This document shows positions 1 through 8,796 of a stretch of 17,639 nucleotides of DNA, in pieces. The stretch's first letter is position 1, and each line of letters starts with the position of its first letter. The position numbers were made by a program, and so were the translations under genes. The DNA comes from Saccoglossus kowalevskii (taxonomy: Eukaryota > Hemichordata > Enteropneusta > Harrimaniidae), in contig NW_003142798.1 in NCBI RefSeq assembly GCF_000003605.2, positions 194,036 through 211,674 of the forward strand, given 5' to 3'. The notes under the pieces were generated by a model that worked only from the letters and a program-made list of their open reading frames with translations, was not told where the DNA came from and searched no databases.

Positions 1-397
1 TTCCATCACAGGCCATGTATGTCTTGTGACCTGCTCACACAGTGACCTTCATCAAGGGCCATGTATTTCTTGTGACCTGGCCTCAGTGTGACTTTCATTT
101 AGTGCCATGTATTCCTGTAACCTGACCGCAGAGTGACATACATCACCGACCATGTATGTCTTGTGACCTGATTGCAGAGTGACTTTTATCAAGGCTCATG
201 TATCTCTTGTGACCTGACCACAGAGTGATTTTTATCTAGTGCCATGTATGTCCTGTAACCTGATCACAGTGTGTCTTTCATCACAGGCCATGTATATCTT
301 GTGATCTGGCCACAGAGCGACTTTCATCACAGGTCATATGTATGTCCTGTGACCTGATCACAGTGTGACTTTCATCTTGTGACTAGGCCACAGAGTG
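1..397. repeat. 46-bp tandem repeat array with three-unit higher-order pattern
   Basis: CCATGTAT or TCATGTAT recurs at 13, 59, 105, 150, 196, 242 and 288, with a variant at 334, giving a period of 45-46 bp. Each unit contains a version of TCTTGTGACCTG and CACAGAGTGAC. Eight full units are seen, then a ninth shortened by a deletion. The array probably continues beyond the left edge. Linker variants recur every third unit: ATCAAGG in units 1 and 4, TAGTG in 2 and 5, and CCTGTAACCTG with ATCAC in 3 and 6. Confidence 0.93.
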
Positions 398-797
398 TTC
401 TGTACACTTTGATTTTCCCATTTAAATCCAAGAAATATATTTGCTCTTTAATTGTGACCTCAATGAATCTGCAGGCCATATCGTAGACTGTCAACCATTT
501 TGTTTTTGTTACAAGATAAATATGTACCTAATTTTGTATTAGTTGATGTAACACACATGGCATATGTAACAAAGCTGTGAGCTGATGCATGAAGTCCTGT
601 CAGTTTGGGCATACTGCAGAGGTTTTATAAATTCACTTTAAAATGGAAAATTAGTTGAAGATTTACCGGTAGTAGATCTGAACTGAAAATCCACCATATT
701 TGCTCTGTTTGTGGCACATGACTTGTGTAAATGACAGAAGTCAAAATTGGCCATACTAAAAGTATACTTTAAGAAAGTTCTAGCTGAATTATAGATT
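398..797. other. Unassigned AT-rich intergenic sequence
   Basis: No reading frame with family features, RNA gene or clear inverted repeat is seen here. If the frame at 798-980 is a terminal exon, this stretch would be intron of that gene. Confidence 0.5.
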
Positions 798-980
798 ATG
801 TTGTGTGTTCGTCGTACCGTCAGGATACCAAAAAATGAATTACAAAAATTGATGTCACCAGATGAATTTTCCCTGATACAAAGGTCCCAACTATCGTGGA
901 AAATGGTCAAAATTGGCATTTTGACACTGGTTTCTATCGGGGGGATTATTTTTTTCATATCTCAAAATTTAGCTTATTGA
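798..980 (+). CDS. Possible small or terminal coding exon with C-terminal membrane segment (unrecognised)
   Basis: This 60-codon frame has a charged, polar first half (RRTVRIPKNELQKLMSPDEF) and one hydrophobic segment near residues 39-56 (IGILTLVSIGGIIFFIS). It ends just after that segment, as in a tail-anchored protein or the last exon of a membrane protein. TTATAG directly upstream (ending about 794) could be a splice acceptor, so translation need not start at the ATG at 798. I do not recognise the family. It would be convergent to MRTF. Its amino-acid composition looks more protein-like than the other short frames in the intergenic part, but a chance frame is quite possible. Confidence 0.25.
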   Translation: MLCVRRTVRIPKNELQKLMSPDEFSLIQRSQLSWKMVKIGILTLVSIGGIIFFISQNLAY

Positions 981-1292
981 CATGGGATGAAAAAGTCAAG
1001 TCATATATTATAATCTTGAATCCCAATATGAAAATATTTAAAAAAAAAATCATAATTTATTGAATTTTTAAGGTGATAATTTTTCCATTATGTACGATGG
1101 GGTTGTTCTCCATAATGCATTGCATATATGTGCAGTAATATGCTCAGTAGATTCAAATTTGAATTCGGCTCGCACTACCTTGAGTATCCTTAATTTCATT
1201 GAGAAATTATGATTAAAGTATATCCTAAGTATAGTTTTCAAATAACAATGGGTATATTATAAGTATAGTGAATTTGAAACACAGAAATTGTA

Positions 1293-1495
1293 TACTGTAG
1301 AATACTTTATTTTCGCTTGGAATTTATTTTCGCTGGAGGGATGTTTCCGTGAAAATAAAATCCAGCTAATATACTTTTTTTCCTATATTTCACATTAAAC
1401 TCATTAAAAATTAGTGAAAATAAATTCTATACAAAACGTCTAAAAAGTCTTTTCAGCGAAAATTAATTCCAGCGAAAATAAAGTATTCCACAGTA
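1293..1495. mobile_element. MITE-like element, family A copy 1 (TACTGT... ends)
   Basis: This is a 203-bp element with terminal inverted repeats of about 43 bp. The left end, TACTGTAGAATACTTTATTT, continues TTCGCTTGGAATTTATTTTC. The right end, read in reverse complement, is TACTGTGGAATACTTTATTT then TTCGCTGGAATTAATTTTC. Both ends finish in TA, which fits a TA target duplication as used by Tc1/mariner-type transposases. There is no coding capacity. A homologous copy lies at 2717-2928. Confidence 0.85.
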
Positions 1496-2431
1496 CCGGT
1501 ACTTCAAATGTTTGCTAGGAAGTATGTTAAAAGTATATTTTTCTGTCAAATTAGTACAATAAAAGCATACTTTTCAAATGTATACTTTTAATGTACTTTC
1601 TATATTAAGTACATAAAATTTGAAACTTTATTTACTTTAATAAAAATGTTAAATATATACCGGCCGTTATGAATCAATTAAAATATCCTATAAGAATGTG
1701 TACACACACAAAAAAAACAATGTATATTATAATCTGTGGTGACTGCTTGGGACCACATGGACCACTTGGAATCGTTCATTATTTATTTCAGGATTCTGCA
1801 AATAAAAACTGCAAAAGTTTGCAGAAGAAAATAAAAAGAAAAATCTGTGTACAAAAAACATGAAAAAAAAACATCAGTTAATATTCTTCAACAAAAGTGC
1901 ATGTGATGTAGAGTGAAACAATACTTAGCTTTAATCTGTTTTCAATCAAAAAAAATGTTCTCTGTTTTGATGTGTTGAATGTAAAATATAGGAAAAAAGG
2001 TATTTCACTGGATTTGATTTTGATTCATCCTTAGGCGAAGATAAATACCTAGTGAAAATGAGCCACACCAACGTGTAATCAAATTCTCACCAGTAAAACG
2101 TGTTGTCCAAATGTAACAAAAAACACAAAATTCAGCTCTACCTGCCTTCATGTATCTCAGAAAAATGAAATTTGAAAGTACTAGTTGGCCAGAACTTAAA
2201 TAAATTAACATGCGCACACGCATCTCAAAGCAGATGCAATTGAAGTGAGCCCTCACACATCAAATTTTGGAGAAGTAAGCCCATTGGTTAATGTCATTGA
2301 CGGCATGCAGATAATTGACGGTATAAAACAATTTAATATATTATTTTACTGTAAATGATAAAAAAAGGTGCGACAAAATCAAGACTATGCCACTGTGTCT
2401 TCTTTTTAAATTTGTCAGCCATGTTCAGTGA
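1496..2431. other. AT-rich intergenic stretch with AGTATACTTTT-type motifs at its left
   Basis: Between 1500 and 1640 there are repeated AAGTATA/TATACTTTT motifs similar to those at 760-770 and 1215-1270, on both sides of the first MITE. The rest (1640-2431) shows only spurious short frames and A-runs. No gene is supported. Confidence 0.4.
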
Positions 2432-2722
2432 TTGGTGATAATCCTGTTATAACGAACACTTTTCTAATGAATTTCCTGATATAATTAACATATTGCATAT
2501 TTCTTGCTCATAACATGCATTATTCGCTTCATTATAATAAACACTTCGCAACAACAAACTAATTGAATTGTCCCTAAAAAGTTTGTTATGAGGTCTACAA
2601 TGCAAATTAATATTGCTGATCAGTTTTTCTATTTTGCGTATTTCTGGTAGTAGTAAAAGATAACAGTATAAATTTTGTGTATTTAGCATCCTGACATCCG
2701 AGTTATAACATATGAATACTGT
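2432..2722. mobile_element. Degenerate pogo/Tigger-like MITE remnant
   Basis: GTTATAACGAACAC near 2445-2460 and the pair TTGTCCCTAAAAAGTTTGTT plus ATGAGG near 2567-2592 resemble pogo/Tigger-class ends, which typically carry CTCGTTATAACGAAC and GTCCCTnnnAGTTCGTTATAACGAGG. CGAGTTATAACATATGAATA CTGTA at 2699-2722 resembles a second, outer right end and runs into the next MITE. The boundaries are uncertain and the element is strongly decayed. Confidence 0.35.
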
Positions 2723-2928
2723 AAAATACTGTATTTTCACTTGGAATTAATTTTCACTATTTTGGCTGAAGGAATGATTCAGTGAAAATAAAATCCAGTG
2801 AATTTACCTTTTTCCTATATTTTACATTAAACTCATCATAAAATTAGTGAAAATAAATCTCGTACAAAACGTTCAAAAAGTCTCTTCAGTGAAAATTAAT
2901 TCCAGCTAAAATAAAGTATTTTAAAGTA
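2717..2928. mobile_element. MITE-like element, family A copy 2
   Basis: This 212-bp copy has the same orientation and interior as the one at 1293-1495. The shared core includes TCCTATATTT, ACATTAAACTCAT, AAATTAGTGAAAATAAAT, TACAAAACGT and AAAAAGTC. The ends are more diverged. Several TTCGC and GCGAA motifs of copy 1 read TTCAC and GTGAA here, the change expected from CpG deamination. Confidence 0.85.
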
Positions 2929-3455
2929 GACTGTTGAGTGCCGAATTATTGTATCACAATTTATAGTAAATATTTTTTTTATGGAAATTTATATAACATT
3001 AACCTTCATCGGCTATACAAGACATTTTGTAATGTCATTTACTCATGAATCATGGAGGTTTTTTCAATCATTGTTAGGTTTACTGTCATGCTTCTGCAAG
3101 CTTTCAAATGTAAAACATTCATGCTTTACAAAATTCACTGTAACCAGTACTTTATTTTTGAACAAGACTTTTGTTTTGTGCAATGAAACTACCTAATATA
3201 CAAGTTGAACATCTGTTGAACTTTTGTTTTTGACTTCCAACAAAACATAACCTATACACTTTTAAGATAATTGATAAGCATATAGACTTATGGCAGACAC
3301 TAAAAGAAAATGTCAAAGCTAACAACATAACACTCCCGGATGAAAGAGCTCAACAAATGTAAGAAAATGCAATTTACAGTTTTTTTTATATCACTTTTTA
3401 TTATCTAAATATTCAACTTTTCATCAGTTTTATGTTGTCCATCATCTTGATTCTA
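2929..3455. other. Intergenic stretch, nothing recognised
   Basis: AT-rich sequence with one 71-codon plus-strand frame (2981-3196) that shows no domain, no splice context and a random-looking composition. No RNA gene or repeat is seen. Confidence 0.5.
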
Positions 3456-3955
3456 CAGCAAAGGATTGTGGGTAAAGTATGTCATCATAGCCACTGTTGT
3501 GAGAAATTGATTATTTCTGTAACCTCAAATTGGTTGAAAGTTTAGAACATGGTAGCATACATGTACCAGTGCAAAATATGCATATACAATAGTTGTCATG
3601 GTAACAGAACTGAAAATATTCATTTGTGTTTTTCTGTCAAATGCTCAATTTTTCATATATTTATACAATTTATTGATGCGAGTAGGTTATACAGATATAT
3701 TACCTGTTGACCACAGAAAGGGAACGAAAGTGTCATTCTATTTTTAACAACCAAAATAACTAATTTTATTTTACATATTTGGCAATATCTCTACTTTATG
3801 TGCATTTGTAACATTCTAATTTCCATTACTATAATAATATATACGAATAATATGCACACCAAAAACTTGAACTAATTCTCATATCAGTTTTTTTCATGTT
3901 AATAGATAAAAACATTTTCTCTATTTTCTCAATATTTACCCACAATCATTTGCTG
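3456..3955. mobile_element. Inverted-repeat element of 500 bp (CAGCAAA..GGGTAAA ends)
   Basis: The left end CAGCAAAGGATTGTGGGTAA (3456 on) is matched in reverse complement by CAGCAAATGATTGTGGGTAA at the right end (3935-3955), with one mismatch in 21 bases. The interior is AT-rich and non-coding. Size and structure fit a MITE. The target duplication is not clear, so the superfamily is left open. Confidence 0.7.
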
Positions 3956-6504
3956 GAGGACTACACAAGAAGGATGTAAATTTGAATATCTAAAGAATGA
4001 AAATGGATGTAAAGAAAATGTATATTTGGCTTCTTACATTTGTGGAACTCTTTCAACTGGGAGAACAGAGTTTGCCTCGACTTTTTCTGTAATCGCCTAC
4101 ATAACAGAAAAATATCAAATTTGTATCAGAGCAAAATCAGCACTCAATACGAATTAGTACACTGAATTAGTTTCTGGCTTTTGGAATATCAAAAGAAAGA
4201 AATGAACAAACCAACTGTTTTCTTCAACACCCGCAGACACTACAAAACATTAAAGAGGCAACAACAGAAATTCTAATAACTGTATGTTTTAATGGCATTA
4301 TACATGCAGAATAAAATGGTACAGAAAAATCAAAATTTTCAACTTTAAAAGAAAAGTGAATAAAGTGACTGTACAAAACTTGAAAAAAAAGATACACTAC
4401 CTGGTAACATAATACAGATTTCATGGCAAATTGTGAATGGCAAGCTATAAAGAACACAATGTCCATAATTTGCTGTGTCTGCCACAGAAATCTTATCAAC
4501 CAGGCAAAAAAAAAAATCAAATTTAAGCTCAGTCTATTCTCTACAATGAACTGCATACTGTGGAATGTTCCCCTTATTTCAAGCTAGGTTCCCTTCTACT
4601 GTATTGTTCATCTGGTTGAATATAGAGGGTGGGGTGAGGGTTGGAGGTAAAGCTCAGGGTAAAGAAATTCAGAGATTGAATGTAATATACAACATAACAC
4701 TGGATTCCAGCCCAGTACAGTTGTAAAAATTAATTTTGTTTTCTATTAATTAAACATATGAATAATTTAAGCACAATGGAACAACTTTAACCTCAAATTG
4801 TTTTGTTGCAAAACAATTGTGTTTTAACCAGACATTACTTTATAACCATTTTACACACACGATATACAAGACCCAAAATAATTTTTTGGTCAATTGCTTT
4901 TTAAAATCGATGCGGTTAAATGTCATAGGAAGTGTTTGTTTATTTATTTATTTTTTTTTTAAATTCAGACCAAAAACCAGTGCACAGTAGCAGAAAGAAG
5001 AATTTTGTTTCCATCTGGGTATAGTTTAGATTTACTCGCAGACAAATAGTAATACTAATTGAGAGGACCAGTAAATAATAGTCACATGATTTATTTTATG
5101 ATATTTTGCTGGAATTAAAGCAACAAACGTGACATAATATGTCCTCTCCAAGCAAATGACATGTTTTTATTTTCTTGAGCATTGACCAGCAGTGATAGAA
5201 CATGGACAGTGCTGCATAGTATATGCCATTGAACCACATAAAAAGGTGGTAATCGCAACATTTTGTGGTAATTACCAATTTGATTGGTATTTTAAGGGTA
5301 TTCCAACCAAACGTTGAATACCCCTAGCAGCAATAAATTAGTGGAGTGTTCTTTGCACCATGGACAAAGCAGGCATAAGAAAATAACATCTGCCAAAATT
5401 AAATAACTGAATATTAACAAACATTTTAATTATTGAGAAGGTATTCTACAAGAGTGTGCATTAGGTATGTAACATTAAAAAATATTTTTTTTTACTTATA
5501 ATTACTTTTACAAACGTGTGTAGACTTTTTGTTCATGGAGAACTTGTTTTCAGTGTATAAACAGCTTCCATGGACAAAATGACAAAAATCAAATCATTAA
5601 AATAAAACATTTTATCTGAAATGTGCAAGATGACTCTTCTCAATATTTTTATTTTACTTTCTCAGCCTTGTCACAAAGAAATGGCAAACTACATTTTTAA
5701 TTCAGAGTAGTACATCTATTCAATTTATAGTGCGGTAATTATACATAGCAATATGTAAAGCCAGTTTTGCCACTGACAGGAAACAGCCTTTTTTTTTTTT
5801 TTTTATTTTGAAATATACAAAAATACTTTCCTGTTTCTTTCAAGCATGTACAAGGATAGAAGTAAAGGCAGTGCGTATTTATTACACTATATACAACCGC
5901 AAAGAAGAGCCAATACAAAAGCTAATGTGATTATACATAATAATGGCTACTACCTTTTTGCTTGGCAACAGGGCATTGTTTTTTCATATACACAGACATA
6001 GTGCAACAGACGTATTGTTTTTCTGAGTTATGCTCAACTCAAATCAATTTCAGGAGTATCTATATGTATACATGTAGCCACATGACTTTATTCAAAAACA
6101 AAATGCATAATTTTGTTGCCTCTTCTTTGTGGGTGGCTTACAATTAGGTCAATTATTAAACTATGTGATTTAATTTTTCTCAGAATTTCTGCTCTTAATA
6201 ATCCCATGCACCTGTTTTGGTAACACAGTAAAATGATCGCATGACAAATTACTACACATAATTGTTTACCTACACATTGGTCAAAGCAATAAAACTTGTA
6301 TTGCATGAAATTTGGCACACTTCTTTCAACACCGTGCAGCGACGTAATTTTATTGTTATTTTACATGATTGCATTCCATTTTACAACATGCCATGTGTAT
6401 ATAAATGACTTTCTACACAACCTGGAATGTTCAGATGGCAACAGAATTTCAGCAAAATACACATATCTACACAAATGGACAACTAAAAATGGAGAAATTC
6501 TAAA
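3956..6504. other. Intergenic region downstream of MRTF, no gene recognised
   Basis: This 2.5-kb AT-rich stretch holds short, domain-free frames on both strands, a 16-base T run at 5789-5804 and a small perfect hairpin TACCAAT-TTG-ATTGGTA near 5274-5290. It could include longer 3'UTR forms of MRTF, since AATAAA hexamers on the minus strand recur (for example near 6348 and 5876). I see nothing else. Confidence 0.5.
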
Positions 6505-6521
6505 AAATATACAGTGATTTT

Positions 6522-6531
6522 TTTATTTATT
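6522..6531 (-). terminator. Candidate polyadenylation signal (overlapping AATAAATAAA)
   Basis: On the minus strand two overlapping AATAAA hexamers occur about 310 nt after the MRTF stop. They are followed 40-70 nt downstream by GU-rich sequence (around 6450-6485, with TTTGTGTAGATATGTG), the usual arrangement for cleavage near 6505. This is the first strong signal after the stop, but alternative sites further downstream cannot be excluded. Confidence 0.5.
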
Positions 6532-6651
6532 TACTAACCCGTCATAGTGAGAGAGAACATTTTAATAATTATGTGCACCTGCAAAAATAATCTCCAGCAA
6601 ACGGGGCGGGCCTATATTTGCACTATTTTCCAATTTCGTACATTGAAAAAA

Positions 6652-6682
6652 GCTGTCTGCTATTGCCTGGTAGGCAAACAGC
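6652..6682 (-). promoter_or_regulatory. Stem-loop in MRTF 3'UTR
   Basis: TTGCCT-GGT-AGGCAA forms a perfect six-pair hairpin with a three-base loop. A further outer pair GCTGT/ACAGC is separated from it by a six-base bulge on one side. It lies about 160 nt downstream of the MRTF stop, inside the predicted 3'UTR. It could be a binding site for an RNA-binding protein or a chance structure. No family is recognised. Confidence 0.3.
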
Positions 6683-6837
6683 ACACAGGTGTGTCTTATC
6701 TATATATAATACAAACATTTTTATGATGTATAATACCATCAAACAACAGCTGTAAATTGGTCAATGTATATATATATATGGTAGGCAGAATTACATATGT
6801 TGTTTATATGTAGTTAGCCACATGCAATGCAATGCAA

Positions 6838-7553
6838 TCAATCTATAGGTATGTTGTCTAATTGGTCACCTTCCAAGTGGTACAGTTCAGTAGGAGTGCT
6901 GACATCCGCCAGATCATAGAAGTTTATACTGAACGGATCTGATCCAAGAGCAGATGATGGATCCAATGAAAAATTCATAGCTGGTGGAACTCCACTGACA
7001 GGGGTAAGTCCAGTAGCGGAGCCAGGAATCACCAAATCTAACCAGTTCAATTCAGAATCAATACTTGGTGTGCTTCCTAATGGCGAGTGCTGTGATTCTA
7101 TTTCAATAGGTTCAATCTTGACTTTCGGCATTTTACTACCAGCAGTGTCAATTTTGCTATTCTGTAAATCTAACATATCTCTATCAGATGTACTTAGATC
7201 TAGAGCAGCCAGACTGGGATCCCCATTATCAACGTCCATCGGCAGTTCAGTCGCTAAAACTTGACGAGGGAGAGACTGGGATAGTTTATCCCCAGATGGA
7301 GCAAGGGCATTTATTGCTGAGTTGATTGTCAGAGCAGGAGGTGCTTGTCTATTTAGAGATGATGGTTTAGTTGCAACTGTCACAGGCTGATTTAGAATGA
7401 TCGTCTTGCTAGGGATATTCTGGGGTGTTGTATTAGCCAATATTGGTACTGTAGTGAACACAACAGCCGTTGGTGTTGCAGTGGTGGTCGATGTTATCAC
7501 TGTAGGGAATGAATGTACATCAAAATGCCTTGGCGTTGATGGTGGTGGATTAT
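6838..7553 (-). CDS. MRTF: MRTF terminal exon, C-terminal transactivation domain
   Basis: This 716-nt terminal exon encodes residues 829-1066 and ends in TGA at 6838-6840. It begins (Y)NPPPSTPRHFDVHSFPTV, then runs through a Thr/Pro/Val-rich stretch to an acidic hydrophobic tail. SELNWLDLVIPG (W at about residue 999) matches the EWLDLTPP signature of the vertebrate MRTF activation domain. It is followed by segments like the vertebrate SIFNIDFLDVTDL (here PFSINFYDLADV). A VKIEPIEIE stretch resembles a sumoylation consensus (PsiKxE), a possible negative control site; that is inference. The acceptor is a T-rich tract ending TTTAAACAG at 7554. Confidence 0.94.
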
Positions 7554-8571
7554 CTGTTTAAAAAAAAAAAGTACTACCATTAATAGAAATCAATGAATAA
7601 TGGTTTTAGTAACTGTAATACAGCATTCGTGATTCACCGAGTACATGTATGAAACACATTAGTTGTGTTCACGTACAGCTCCTTAGCACGGGCTAAGAGG
7701 TCAAATTCATTAGCACGGGTAAAATTTGATTCGATTTTAAGACGTGGTCCAGACCCTTAGCGTGGGCTAACAAAGTGTACGCGAATGCTTAGCCCAGAGC
7801 TAAGCGCCCTATGTGGCGACCTTTGGGTATGAATATTATGCATGTGATCAAATATATACAACTTTCTCCAAATGGCAACTGAGCTCAGACGTAACAAAGA
7901 CACAAACTAGAAGACGCATGATGTTCAATTCTAAGAAACAAAAATTTAATTAGTTAAACAAAAGTATTAGAAGAATGTTGCTTTGTCCTATGTTCGTATA
8001 ACAACTCCATAGACGACTTTCCCGGAAGAAGCAAGACTGGGGTGCAAAAATACTTTGCTTTGTCAGGCTGAAAAAAAAACATGTCAGTTTGCTAATAGTC
8101 GATAGAATAAAATTTTATTTTTATTACGTTTATTAGTACAATATCACGTGTGCAAATTTACATTACACCACAAAACGACATGTACGCATCTGCGACTTTC
8201 AGAAACACACGCTTCCACACTAATCGGGTCGCTGTAGTAGAGCGTACAGCAGCCCCAATCGTTTACAAAATAAATCTGGTTGGCTGTCTGTATACTGTTT
8301 CTGTGCATAAGTTGGGTCCGTCTTCTCTCACGTTCCTGTGCACGTAGCTTCAAAATTAGAATGAAACATGTCAGCAGCAGAAATTTTGCATTTGTAAACA
8401 GCGGCTTAACAAAGGTCACCGACTGATGGCGCCACCTAGCCCGTGCTAAGAACAGGCCCATGTTACCACCTACACATTCACTGTATGTGTACGTATACTC
8501 TTAATTTTGGCAAGATGCCTAATCTGGTGTAACAATTGTTAGGTCAGACATCAAATTGTCAGTATACTTAC
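7554..8571 (-). other. MRTF last intron, 1.02 kb, mostly an inverted-repeat element
   Basis: GT/AG-bounded intron between the last two coding exons. Some three quarters of it is the inverted-repeat, motif-rich segment 7682-8450. Visibly richer in G and C than neighbouring introns, it contains a 105-codon minus-strand reading frame with no recognisable domain. Confidence 0.85.
7682..8450. mobile_element. Inverted-repeat element with repeated TTAGCACGGGCTAA motifs, in last MRTF intron
   Basis: CTTAGCACGGGCTA at 7682-7695 is matched by its reverse complement TAGCCCGTGCTAAG at 8437-8450. Inside the left 130 bp are further versions: TTAGCACGGGT near 7710, CTTAGCGTGGGCTAAC near 7758 and GCTTAGCCCAGAGCTAAGC near 7788. 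A second inner inverted pair is GGCGACCTTTG near 7815 and CAAAGGTCACC near 8410. Short ends with subterminal motif clusters fit a hAT- or Helitron-like non-autonomous element. No transposase is present. Confidence 0.55.
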
Positions 8572-8647
8572 ATCCATTCTGTATTAAAGTCTCCAATAAA
8601 TCTTCCAAATATTGATCCTTCTCAGCACGTTTTCCTGATTTGTTACC
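8572..8647 (-). CDS. MRTF: MRTF exon, helical segment before the activation domain
   Basis: This 76-nt exon reads GNKSGKRAEKDQYLEDLLE then TLIQNG. YLEDLLETLIQNG resembles the MDDLLEVLIESGE segment found in the C-terminal half of vertebrate MRTFs, predicted to be an acidic amphipathic helix. The acceptor is GTTTTTAG and the donor is GGAT|GTAAGT. It enters in phase 0 and leaves one base that completes a Tyr codon with the next exon. Because 76 is not a multiple of three, skipping it would frameshift and remove the normal activation domain. Confidence 0.9.
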
Positions 8648-8796
8648 CTAAAAACCAACATAATACATAATTACATGTAGTAATTATTCAGACAATAAGT
8701 TATACAATGAATTCACAATACTTGGAAACACACAAAAATGAATTGTTAAAAATTCAAAGTTTTAATAATGGCATAACAAGATAAATTTCAACTAAC

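Larger units (their letters stand above)
6505..6837 (-). other. MRTF: Probable MRTF 3'UTR
   Basis: This is the sequence downstream of the MRTF stop to the first good polyadenylation signal. It contains an imperfect stem-loop (6652-6682), a TA dinucleotide run near 6766-6778 and an isolated GC-box-like GGGGCGGG on the plus strand (6603-6610). The end is inferred from the signal at 6522-6531. Further TTTATT matches on the plus strand (for example near 6348 and 5876) could serve longer 3'UTR forms. Confidence 0.55.

Noticed and set aside
4224-4556. 110-codon minus-strand frame in the intergenic region
   Set aside because: Low-complexity, Phe/Cys-rich translation of AT-rich DNA with no domain, no splice context and no conserved pattern.
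5789-5804. T16 run as the tail of a minus-strand retroposed gene or SINE
   Set aside because: There is no flanking direct repeat, no polymerase III box and no coding remnant upstream. The adjacent AATAAA is formed by the run itself.
6603-6610. GGGGCGGG as an Sp1 promoter element
   Set aside because: It is isolated inside the predicted MRTF 3'UTR with no plus-strand gene following it.
8144-8461. 105-codon minus-strand frame in the last MRTF intron
   Set aside because: It lies inside the inverted-repeat element, has no recognisable domain, and has a plus-strand frame across much of it. It is probably chance or a decayed transposon fragment.
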